Shown one piece after another: positions 53,173 through 64,000 of a DNA stretch of 64,000 nt. Location of the stretch: assembly GCA_964036045.1 (NCBI GenBank), contig OZ038382.1, positions 76,184,687-76,248,686 on the forward strand. Direction: 5' to 3'. The notes under the pieces were generated by a model, which saw nothing but the letters and a program-made list of their open reading frames with translations, was not told the DNA's origin and did no database searches. The translations under genes were made by a program, and so were the position numbers. Within the stretch, counting starts at the first letter, position 1. Every line of letters starts with the position of its first letter. This DNA is from Eutreptiella sp. 'Long Island Sound 2002'. Its lineage: Eukaryota; Euglenozoa; Euglenophyceae; Eutreptiales; Eutreptiaceae.

Positions 53173-56100
53173 GGGGGCGGCTCCGAAGAGGAGGACTTGG
53201 TTTTCTGGATCCTCGTGAAAATCGGGGATCAGGTTTTTCGAGCGGTGCTTGACACCGGTGCAACACTTTCCATAGTGGCCCGGCGCCTGCTAAAGACTTT
53301 CATGAAAACTAAGGCCGTGGCCATAAGAGTAGGGGATGGGCCTACCATCCATTCCTTGGGGGAGGGTCGATCTGACTATATGTCTGGGCGACGAAACCGT
53401 GACCCAACACTGCAGAGTGCTGGACACCGACGCCTTTGACATCGTCATTGGCACCGACTTCCTACGAAGAAACCCCCAGGTAAAAATGCTGTCCCTCCAG
53501 CGCCCCTATTCTTTGCACTGCGACTTTGGCAGTGGGCTATTCTCCGTACCTTTGGAGCTGTCAGGACGAAAAAAGTCTGGGCTGCGCTACGCATCCAAGA
53601 CTAACTATCGTACTGAAAACTACCAATTGGCCCGTCACGTTGTTGAAAATGGACTGGCGGCCCTTCAGGTAAACCTGGATGAGATCCAGGCGGAATTGTT
53701 TGCGAGCCAACAACAGCACATCATGCAGTTGTACTGCTCGAAACAACTGAACAATGCTTTCCGTTTCTTCTGGAAAGCAATGGGCCTAGCGTATGCTAAC
53801 CCTCCCTTCTCCGTGCTCGCGAAGGTTCTAACCAAAATCGCTTATGAGGGAGGAAGGGTTGTTATGTGCACCCCTGACTGGGGCTGCTCTGGTGAACATG
53901 CTTACTGGCGCCGTATGCTAGATCAAATGACCGTGGGAAGAGTGCAACTCCCCGACGGCCCCGTCTATGTGCCTGAGGACTCAGACACAGCTTTGCAGGC
54001 CCCTGAGTGGGCCAGTTTCCTGTCCATCGTCGATGGATCTCTCAGTCCTGTACCCATGTGTGACCTAGACCAGGTGCTACTGAAAGAGGTCATGGCCGAA
54101 AATCGTGGCCTGACCCTTTATGATCTCAAAAATCGATCTCCTGAGCACCTATCTGCCACACTTACAGGGTGTGAGTCTCCCGATGACTATCTGGAACCTG
54201 CAGCTGTAAAAAAGGATGCTGACGACCAACTGTCTGAGATCGCCAGCACTATACCTTCTGTTGATCCCAGCTGTGTTGACCTAAAACATAGTGCATTCCT
54301 AGCCCAGCTGTTGCTAGAGGAGGTAGATGTAGAGTCAACCTCTCAACCCGCTTCCCCTGTTGGGAAGCCAGTACTACACATGCAGCCTATGCACACAGGT
54401 GAACCCGTGGCCCGGAGTGCTAATGCTCTGGCACGGCCTGCTGCTAATAACATGCCATTGTCTGAGCATGACACTCAGGAACTTCGGCGGCTGTTGTACC
54501 TGAAGGCCGAAGGTATTGAGCGCCAAGAACGGCTGCAATACCTCAGACAGACCTGGAAATCCTCCGTCTGGTCTGAGGAGGATGATGAGTCCTATACGCT
54601 GCCTGATCCTGAGATACCTCTAGTGTATTCTCTGCACTATGGGCAGCAATGTCCCCCTGAGTGGGACGATGGTTCTGTGCCTGCCGAAACTGCTGATGGG
54701 CAGAAAAAGAAAGAACATTGAAAAAGCAACCTCCATGCTGAGGAGGATTTCCTTCAGAAACTCGAGAGTCTTAACCTTGACCCCCGCTCGAAGACACTGC
54801 TGATAACCTATGAGGAGGTGTTCGGCGCCTTGCCGCCTCCCCTTTCTTGTAAAAAACTGGTCCAGATGGACCTGAAATTGAAACCAGAATTTGAAAAGAC
54901 GCGAGTGAGGCGTCGTCCCTCTCCCGCTCCACAGGAACAGGTTGAAGAAATCGAGCGCCAGATCCAGGAATGCATTGATGCTGGCCTCGTTGAAGAGTAT
55001 AAGCACGGGGACTATCCCCATCACTGCAGTCCCTGTTTCCTTGTTGCCAAACCAGGGTCGACTGCCCTACGTCTGGTTGTAGACTATGGTGAGGTCAACA
55101 AGAAAACCCAGAACCACTCAGGGAGTATTCCTAACATGGAAAACACCCTGAAGCGTATTGCCAAATGCAGGTACAAGACCAAAATGGACAAACGCTCTGG
55201 TTTCTGGCAGGTGGACCTAACCGCCGCAGCTCAGGAGCTGTTGGCCTTTATAACCCCTAAGGGTCGTGTCTTCAAGTGGAAGGTTATGCCTTTCGGGGTG
55301 GCTAATGCCCCAGCGCTCTTCCAGGAGCTTATGAACAAAATTTTGTACATGCTGAGGCGCAGGCCTCTAGTACAAGAGTTGATCTCTCGGGGTGCAGAAA
55401 TGGAGGCTCACATCGACGACGTGAGTTCTGGTACTAATACCAAAGAGGACCATGTCCTTCTCCTCCGTGAATTTTTCATTGTCTTTCAAGAAAACCATCT
55501 CCGAATCAAACTCGAAAAATGTGAGTTTATGAAAGAGGAGATGGAGTATTTGGGTTTCGACGTGGGGTATGGCTGGTGGAAACCAGCCGCGTCTAAGATG
55601 CAGCCCCTACAGAATATGCAGATTCGCGATGACCCTAAGAAGGGCCTACACGATGTGAGGAGTTTTGTGGGCGCCTGAAATTTCTATCGGCATCACATCC
55701 ACAATTTTACTTACTCCTCTGCACCCCTCACTGACCTAATCAAGAAAACTACTCCCTGGAGGTGGACCTCCAGAGAGGAAGGGTGTTTCCAAGAGTTGAA
55801 GAAGAAGATTGCCTCGTCCAACTGCCTGGGGGTGCCCCGCCCTGAGGGCGAGATAGTCCTGATCACTGATGCCAGTGATGTAGGGGGGGGAGGTACGATC
55901 TACCAATGGCAGGAGCTTAACCCCGCTGAAATAACACACTGCCATTATCGTACTACTGGACTGAACCGTGATGGTTCGTTGAAACATGACTATCCTACCA
56001 GTGAGTGGCGACTGGTGCCACTGGGACACTGGAATTGGAAATGGAACCAAGCACGTTCCAATTACAGCACCTATGACCAGGAACTCCTGGCCGGTATGTT

Positions 56101-57950
56101 GGTGCTATCGTCACAATCCGGACTCGTGGGATCTAACCCTATTGTCTGGCTGTGTGACCAGGAGCCTGTGAAGTCTTTTCAGAAGGGCCCACCACCAGAG
56201 AAAGCAAAGCTAAAACGGTGGTGGACTTACCTGAGCCAGTTCAGGCTGACAGTGCATCATATCCCCGGGATAAAGAATGAACTGTCTGACTATATATTGC
56301 GCAACAACTTCGATGCGCTTATTGGTGAGAGCTCTGAGGCGCTCGCCAGAGAGGCTTTCCAGCGTATGGATGTCCAGCTTGACCTGTCCATGCGCACTGC
56401 TGGAATCCTGGAGGGTTGCAGTCTAACGGACTATCAGTCAGAGTATGAAGAAATTCTCCAAACCCTCAGCACTGGTCTCGAAACCCGTGTCATTGACGGG
56501 CACCAGTGGTAGAAAAACAATCAGTACCTCTTCTACGAGGACCGAATTGTGGTGCCTGAGGCACGACTGGATGGGTGCCTACAGTGGTCCCATCTCAATT
56601 CTGGTCACACTGACGCTAATCGCTCAGTGGACTTCTTCCGTGACTGAACTGAGGTCGCGTATGCAGACCATTGTGGATGCTTGTGGCTGTCATGCCAGCA
56701 AGCAGAGCGACAGTACGGATAGGGGCCTGATCTCCAGCTTACCCATACCCTATTGTGCTAACACTCTTCTCTACGTGGATTTCATCCACGGCCTACCACG
56801 CTTTGGCGGCTATGATAGTTGCCTCGTGGTCACCTGTGGTCTATCTCGCTTCACCCGTGTGTTTCCTTGCAATAAGAAAATCACAGGTGAGCAGACTGTG
56901 AAAATGTTGGTCGAACAATGGTTCGAACCCTATGGAGCACCTAAGCAGGTGCACTCTGATGAGGATGTACGCATCCGCAGTGACACTGGGTGGTACAAAC
57001 GAGTGCTAAATGCCCTCAACGTGGAGGTAACCACAGGTATGCCCTATACCCACACGTCTAACCCTCTCTGTGAGAGACAGAACCGTCTGGTGGAGCAAAA
57101 CTTAAGAATCCTGATGAAACAGGAGCGCACCAAGGACTGGGTACGCCTAGTGCCCTGGGCAGTGCTGACCATGAACTCACAGCGGAGGTCTTCTACCGGT
57201 TTCACCGCCCACGAACTGTTCAATGGAGGACGACCTGCTTGGTTTTTCAAAACCCCCTTTCCTGAGGACTTCAAGAGCCCTGTGGGAGATTGGCTGGAAC
57301 ACAAGCAGTCTCTGGCTAACCAGGCTGGTACTAACCTGAGACACTTTCGTGACCGTGAACAGAGCCGACGGAACCGCCTACGGCGACCTGCCAGCTTCAA
57401 GGTTGGTGACCATGTTTTGGTACACCATTCACGCCTACCCTCCTGGCCACGTAACTGCCTACAGGACCCTTACTTTGGACCCTATCGTATCATCAGGATA
57501 GATGGATCCAGGATCCATGTCAGGTGCAGTCCACGTCTAGGTGGTGAACTGCTGTGTGCACCTAAGCAGTTGAGGCACTATCACTCCCCTGACGACTTGT
57601 CTTGGGATGAGTGGCGCCTCAGCGACAGCGAGGTTGAGCGTATAGACCTAGAGAACGCTGCCAGTCCGGAGGAGGCAGACAAACTCGAAGAGATGACTGC
57701 CGATGAGATGGCAGTCGATGGTTACTACGTGGTTGCAGGTATTGCTCGCCAGGAGTATAAACAGGGCTGGAAATTCCTAACCCTGTGAATTGGCTATGGG
57801 TTATCTGAGGCGACCTGGGAACCTATGTCAGCCTTCATACAACCAGATGGGAGTATCAACCCCATCTTCCGCACTTACCTCGTTGGGAACAACGAGGGTC
57901 AGCTCCTAACCCGTGCTGAGACTATGTCCAAGCGTAAAAAGCGAAACTAA
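53173..57950 (+). pseudogene. pol: Decayed pol of chromovirus B2
   Basis: Same domain order as pol of A. The protease frame shifts near 53,360; the Dam-like segment and linker are open to TGA 54,719-54,721; RT is open from about 54,800 to TGA 55,676-55,678; RNase H to TAG 56,510-56,512; a ~26-bp deletion lies near 56,645 between short GTGA repeats; integrase and chromodomain are open to TGA 57,786-57,788; the element's own TAA is 57,948-57,950. The RT active site is HIDD here. All these breaks are mirrored in B1. Confidence 0.92.
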
Positions 57951-58328
57951 TTTCCGTGTGTCGGTCTACTGACAGGTGCAGTGAGCACTCTTCTGCAGAC
58001 GTGCCTGTGTATGGGTGTAAGAGCAGTTGTCACAGTTGCCCCGCATTGCATCGCAGGAGAAGACCGTTAGCCCCCCGTGACAACCACTCCCTGGCCGCAG
58101 GCCATTGGTTTTTTCACAGACTACTGCTTACTGAGCACTGCACTGACCCTGTCTGTGCCCTGCAGACCCATGCCTATGGTTTCCAGCGTGGGCCAGGTGG
58201 CCGCTTATCAGGATTGCAGCCACCCAGCGAGTGTATGCCTTGTTCACCATGTGTTGCATGGGGACTGCCCTGATGTAATGACCTTGGGGAGCCGACGAAG
58301 AACGGTGGCTTACTACACCAGGGGGGAA

Positions 58329-58636
58329 TGACAAGCAAGGTGTTATGAGGCAAGGTGTGTCTTCCCTCCTTGGGGACAAGCGAGCCCAGAGTTAGGACCC
58401 CTGACTGGTGTAGACCCATGGGGCCCTTCCTTACAGGGTTTACCATACCCCTATGTGTGCTACGTATGTCTGAGTGTGTCTCACTTCTCTCCCCGGCGTG
58501 GCTCCCGAAGACCGGGCTTCGCTGACGTCGGACCGAAGGTCCTAATCAGGTACTATTACCACTCCTATGGCGCCCAATTTCTGTGCTGGTGCGTATCCTT
58601 GGGGGAAGACGGCAAAAGCTCTACCTACTAGAGGGA
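58329..58636 (+). repeat. 3' LTR start of element B2, truncated to 308 bp
   Basis: Begins TGACAAGC after a polypurine tract and matches the first ~300 bp of the complete LTRs, then abuts the reverse-oriented end of element C's LTR at 58,637. Mirror of 40,786-41,093. Confidence 0.85.
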
Positions 58637-61600
58637 GAAAGATGTCCTTGAATTATGCCCTAGGTCTTTTGATGTATTCCTGCAGGTTTTGTAGTTGAAA
58701 ACCCCAAACCAAAGCAGCAAGTAGAGCAAGGACTGAATGTGGATCGAATCAATGATTGGTTTTGGAATCCAGTGTAACACAGAAGGGCTGCAGATAGACA
58801 AAGCAGGTATATGCACATAGATTCAATCACAAATGGATAATGCAAAAGGTTTTATATGAAAATTGGTCAGACTCTAGCCTCAGAGGTTGCAATAGGCACT
58901 TCATGTGCACTCTTTTGGGTGAAATGGTGCTGGTTAGGACTGAGGGGCATAGATGTCAGGACCACACAGAAAATGACTTGGCCAAGCAACTGAATTCAGA
59001 AACAGTTACAAAGTAGGACCACAATAAGTGGTAGAAACAATTGAGTATAGGGGTCTTGGGGTGGGAGACCACTTAGGCTTAACCTCCAAGGCCAACAAGC
59101 ATGAAATGCCTGATTTATTTTGGTATGTCCTCCATGAAGGAAGGTACCTCCGCTCAGTTGAGTGGTAGGGGTGAACTTCATGGGGTGACTAGGGTCACAA
59201 CCCTAGTTACTTTGAGAAAGTGTACTTTAGGCCACAAAAGAGAGATAAAAACACTTAAGTTTGTCTTAGCATCAACAAAGGGTTTTAAGGGGGGCTTAGC
59301 CTGGATCAAGCCCTCCAAGAAAGACATGGCAGTGACTTTTTCTTACCTCCCCCTGGAGTACTAGTTAGCTAAGCTAGTAGGACCAAGGAAAAAGGCTCAA
59401 ATATTCCCAAAATTACCTCAAAAAATGCATTAAACTTACCAAAAACATCCTCATCACTTCAAAGAAGCCTATCATACTGTAGGGACCCTTGAAAAACAGT
59501 GTAATGTACCGTCAATGATGTCCCTTCGAAGGGGCATTCCTCAAAAGTCGCCGGCGTGCGGCGAAAACTTTTGGAAAGAGTGTGGGGGCAGTGGGAATTG
59601 AACCCAGGACTCCCTCCCTAGAGCACATGTGCTTGCCCACTAGGGTACAGTCGAACGCTCTAATGCGGACGGCTATCGCTGTATAAACAACGTTTCAGTA
59701 AACGTCCTGACCAAAGGCCAGGGCGGAGCAATACTCCTAATGGAGGGCACAAACCCCCAAGAGCTGGAAAAAATAGAAAATGTATGCAGCAGGGAGTGAT
59801 TCCTGCGGTTTAGCGGAAGGGGTTGCGGTCTAGCAAGTGAAATCGTTGAAAATCGACGAAACCACGCGGGAAATCGTCATTTTTACACCTAACTTAAAGT
59901 CGCAGACAAGCGCAAAGGAAGCGGACGCCAAGAAAAGGGTTGCGCAAGCGTAAACGGCTTTTGGAAAAGAAGGTATGAGCCGTAGTTTTAAAGAAAATTT
60001 TTGCACAGTTGCATCAAAATTTTTATAAACTTCAGAGTCAAGCATTCAAAATCACCTCACACCACAGACCAGTTCAACAACCCGTCTCTCAGGTATGTCT
60101 GTGTCACTTCACACTCACGCATTGCGTCCGTGTTGGTTGTTTCGGCAAAAGGTTAGGGTTGTCAACGCTGTGCTCGTTGGGGGGTCGGGCGTTCTCCTCT
60201 CGTGCTCTGCACAGGTAAAAGCAGGAATGAAAGGTATGTGATGCGAATGGAGCGCGCAGCGCGCACGTAGGGTTAGAATATGCGCTGTGCTCGCGATGCA
60301 TGTGCCTAATCTAGGCATCCACACGCTGTGTCGCTTCACCTGTATCCCTAATTCACCCTTGTTTCCTTCTTCACAGGTAAGCGTTTGTTCGTGTGCGGCC
60401 GTGGCGTTCAAGTTGAGTTGCTTAAAACGCTTAGGTTTGTTTTGTGTTCGTTTCAATGCGGCATTCACACGATGAATGGTGAGTAAGGTAGGTTAGCCCA
60501 GGAGGAGCTCACCTCCTGGTTGAGTCAGTGGTTCAGCCTCCCTTCCCTGCGTGCACACGATGCATTAAAGGGTAGGCCACGCGAATTGCGCACGGTAAAC
60601 CTTGTTTAGGTTACCCAGAGGCTCCTCGGTACGTTCTTTAAGAGAACCCGAGGAGTTTCTTAAAGCTTGCTTGCTTGACAGGGGTAGCTGATCCGTCAGC
60701 GTGTTTGCGAACAGTGTATTATAGGTCACACTGAGAAGGGTATAATACCTGGAGTGTGGCTTGGTTCCTCAGTCGCAAACGCCCCTTCATCTGCCTCTTT
60801 TGTACAGGTGGGAGAGGTTAAGGGTGATTGGTGCACGCAGCAGCTGCCTTCGGCGGCTACCATTTTTCTGCCCCAGCAAAACAGGGGCGCTGATCACAAA
60901 TCAAATCATTGTGCCTCAGCCAGTACTGGCGAGGACAGTTCGACCTCAACGACATCTGCGCTGTGCACGCAACGAGAGCACCCCTTCCCTCCAAGCCCTA
61001 GCAGGGGAAACGCGTTGTGGCGTCCCCTGTTAGGCCACAGCTGCTTAGGAGCGCTGTGTTCTCTTGTCCTTTTCACAGGAGGGCCACTAGGGCCCGAGTC
61101 TTCCTGGACAGCAGCCCCAAGTAGCGTGTGTAGGGGTTAGGGTCAGCAGGCCTGGCAGGAGTGGAGTGCAAGTGATGAGTGCTCACCCTGCCTTCGAAGG
61201 CCGGTGCTGGCGTTAGTGAGTGTAGTGTAGTGGCGTCTCCTGTCCCGCATGCTTTTCCTCGTGGGCAGGGGAGTGCGTTAGCTTTTGGCTTGTAGCAAAA
61301 ATGGGCGTTTTGTATGCCCTTAGCACACTTGGCCACCCCTCCTCTCTTAGTAGGTAGGGCTTTTGCCGTACTACCCCAAGGATAGGCGCCAGCTCAGAAA
61401 TTGGGCGCCATAGGAGTGGTAATAGTACCTGATTAGGACCTTCGGTCCGACGTCAGCGAAGCCCGGTCTCCGGGAGCCACGCTGGGGAGAGAAGTGAGAC
61501 ACATACAGACATACGTAGCACACTTAGGGGTATGGTAAACCCTGTAAGGAAGGGTAGAACCCCATGGGTCTGGACCAGTCAGGGGTCCTAACTGTGGGCT

Positions 61601-61654
61601 CGCTTGTCCCCAAGGAGGGAAGACACACCTTGCCTCATAACACCTTGCTTGTCA
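58637..61654 (-). repeat. 3' LTR of chromovirus C (complete, ~3.0 kb)
   Basis: On the minus strand it starts TGACAAGC at 61,654, directly after C's polypurine tract, and ends 'catctttc' at 58,637. It is the best full-length LTR reference here besides 7,910-11,035. A tRNA-like module is in reverse at 59,585-59,650. The part from 58,637 to 61,533 is also the outer section of the right palindrome arm. Confidence 0.9.
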
Positions 61655-61747
61655 TTCCCCCCTGGTGTAGTAAGCCATCGTTCTTCGTTGGCTCACCAAG
61701 GTCATTGCAGTGCTCACTGCACCTGTCAGTAGACTGACACAGGTAAA

Positions 61748-64000
61748 TTAGCTTCGCTTCTTACGCTGGGACATAGTCTCAGCACGGGTTAGGAGCTGAC
61801 CCTCGTTGTTCTCAACGAGGTAAGTGCGGAAGATGGGGTTGATACTCCCATCTGGTTGTATGAAGGCTGACATAGGTTCCCAGGTCGCCTCGGACAACCC
61901 GTAGCCATCCCACAGGGTTAGGAATTTCCAGCCCTGTTTATACTCGTGGCGAGCAATACCTGCAACCACGTAGTAACCCTCGACTGCCATCTCATCGGCA
62001 GTCATCTCTTCGAGTTCGTCTGCCTCCTCCGGACTGGCAGCGTTCTCTAGGTCTATACCTTCGACCTCACTGTCGCTGAGGCGCCACTCATCCCAAGACA
62101 AGTCGTCAGGGGAGTGATAGTGCCTCAACTGCTTAGGTGCACATAGCAGTTCACCACCTAGACGTGGGCTGCACCTGACATGGATCCTGGATCCATCTAT
62201 CCTGATGATACGATAGGGTCCAAAGTAAGGGTCCTGTAGGCAGTTACGTGGCCAGGAGGGTAGGCGTGAATGGTGTACCAAAACAAGGTCACCAACCTTG
62301 AAGCTGGCAGGTCGCCGTAGGCGGTTCCGTCGGCTCTGTTCACGGTCACGAATGTGCCTCAGGTTACTACCAGCCTGGTTAGCCAGAGACTGCTTGTGTT
62401 CCAGCCAATCTCCCACAGGGCTCTTGAAGTCCTCAGGAAAGGGGGTTTTGAAGAACCAAGCAGGTCTTCCTCCATGGAACAGCTCCTGGGGGGTGAAACC
62501 CGTAGAAGACCTCCGCTGTGAGTTCATGGACAGAACTGCCCAGGGCACTAGGCATACCCAGTCCTTGGTGCGCTCCTGTTTCATCAGGATTCTTAAGTTT
62601 TGCTCCACCACACGGTTCTGTCACTCACAGAGAGGGTTAGACGTGTGAGTGTAGGACACACCTGTGGTTACCTCCACGTTGAGGGCATTTAGCACTCGTT
62701 TGTACCACCCACTGTCACTGCGGATGCGTACATCTTCATCAGAGTGCACCTGCTTAGGTGCTCCATAGGGTTCGAACCATTGTTCGACCAACATTTTCAC
62801 AGTCTGCTCACCTGTGATTTTCTTATTGCAAGGGAACACACGGGTGAAGCGAGATAGACCACAGGTGACCAAGAGGCAACTATCATAGCCGCCAAAGCGT
62901 GGTAGGCCGTGGATGTAATCCACGTAGAGAAGAGAGTTAGCACAATAGGGTATGGGTAAGCTGGAGATCAGGCCCCTATCCCTACTGTCGCTCTGCTTGC
63001 TGGCATGACAGCCACAAGCATCTACAATGGTCTGCATACGCGACCTCAGTTCAGTCAGGGTTAGACTAGAGTAGAAACACTCACGGAAGAAGTCCACTGA
63101 GCGATTAGCGCCAGTGTGACCAGAACTGAGATGGGACCATTGTAGGCACCCATCCAGTCGTGCCTCAGGCACAACAATTCGGTCCTCGTAGAAGAGGTAC
63201 TGTTTGTTTTTATACCACTGGTGCCCGTCAATGACACGGGGTTCGAGACCAGTGCTGAGGGTTTGGAGAATTTCTTCATACTCTGACTGATCGTCGGTTA
63301 GACTCCAACCCTCCAGGATTCCAGCAGTGCGCATGGACAGGTCAAGCTGGACATCCATACGCTGGAAAGCCTCTTTGGCGAGCGCCTCAGAGCTCTCACC
63401 AATAAGCGCATCGAAGTTGTTGCGCGATATATAGTCAGACAGTTCATTCTTAATCCCGGGGATATGATGCACTGTCAGCCTGAACTGGCTCAGGTAAGTC
63501 CACCACCGTTTTAGCTTCGCTTTTTCTGGTTGTGGGCCCTTCTGAAAAGACTTCACAGGCTCCTGGTCACACAGCCAGACAATAGGGTTAGACCCCAGGA
63601 GTCGGGATTGTGACGATAGCACCAACATACCGGCCAGGAGTTCCTGGTCATAGGTGCTGTAGTTGGAACGCGCTTGGTTCCATTTCCAATTCCAGTGTCC
63701 TAGTGGCACCAGTCGCCACTCACTGGTAGGATAGTCATGTTTCAACGAACCATCACGGTTCAGTCCAGTAGTACGATAATGGCAGTGGGTTAGTTCAGCG
63801 GGGTTAAGCTCCTGCCATTGGTAGATCGTACCTCCCCCCCCTACATCACTGGCATCAGTGATCAGGACTATCTCGCCCTCAGGGCGAGGCACTCCCAGGC
63901 AGTTGGAGGAGGCAATCTTCTTCTTCAACTCCTGGAAACACTCTTCCTCTCTGGAGGTCCACCTCCAGGGAGTAGTTTTCTTGATTAGGTCAGTGAGGGG
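61748..64000 (-). pseudogene. pol: Pol of chromovirus C, 3' part, one premature stop
   Basis: Runs off the right edge; the visible part covers the end of RT, RNase H (TDASD), integrase and chromodomain to TAA 61,748-61,750. It is close to pol of A and far less damaged than B. The only break seen is TGA at 62,621-62,623, two codons after the integrase catalytic Glu (PLCE), replacing an Arg codon. The frame before it is open to the window edge. The copy may be recent, with a single point change, or the stop may be a sequencing error. Confidence 0.85.

Overview
The window is eukaryotic nuclear DNA dominated by mobile elements. The evidence is Ty3/Gypsy LTR retrotransposons with chromodomains, a LINE-type reverse transcriptase, GT-AG introns of 67 and 82 bp, (TA)n microsatellites, satellites and SET, Ulp1 and J-domain-like proteins. 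A protist or alga, perhaps of the green lineage, would fit, but nothing here fixes the species. No housekeeping gene is visible.

Layout. (1) 1-11,035: chromovirus A, the only copy here with open gag and pol. Its 5' LTR is cut by the window start, gag and pol share one frame separated by a single UAG, and the 3' LTR is 3.1 kb. (2) 11,917-24,712, minus strand: three closely spaced genes read in the order J-like protein, Ulp1-type protease, SET-domain protein. Splice signals suggest the Ulp1 gene has a large 3' part built of six tandemly duplicated, phase-1 exons encoding a 14-residue Lys/Ala/Glu repeat, separated by introns filled with a 53-bp satellite. (3) 24,850-25,516: (TA)n and a minisatellite. 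(4) 25,514-61,533: a very large palindrome with arms of about 11.8 kb centred near 49,711. Each arm carries the same decayed chromovirus (B1 minus, B2 plus), part of a nested 3-kb LTR, and half of a 0.9-kb foldback sequence with a (TA)n core. (5) 26,238-38,591: a 12.35-kb GC-rich LINE that landed in the left arm with a 14-bp target-site duplication. Its RT-RNase H part is inverted relative to the rest, as in twin-primed insertions, and it has two extra ORFs behind the RT-derived ORF. (6) 58,637-64,000, minus strand: chromovirus C, with a complete 3.0-kb 3' LTR that forms the outer part of the right palindrome arm, and a pol running off the window.

Relative timing can be read. Element B decayed first, because both arms share the same stops. 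The inverted duplication came next; the right arm looks like the source, since its LTR continues naturally into element C while the left copy stops in (TA)n. Small private differences and the LINE insertion came last.

The most novel-looking parts are the J/Ulp1/SET gene group with its tandem-exon array, the LINE with coupled ORFs downstream of RT, and a Dam-like methyltransferase segment inside the chromovirus pol. Exon structures are read from splice-site consensus and frame only; no transcript was available.
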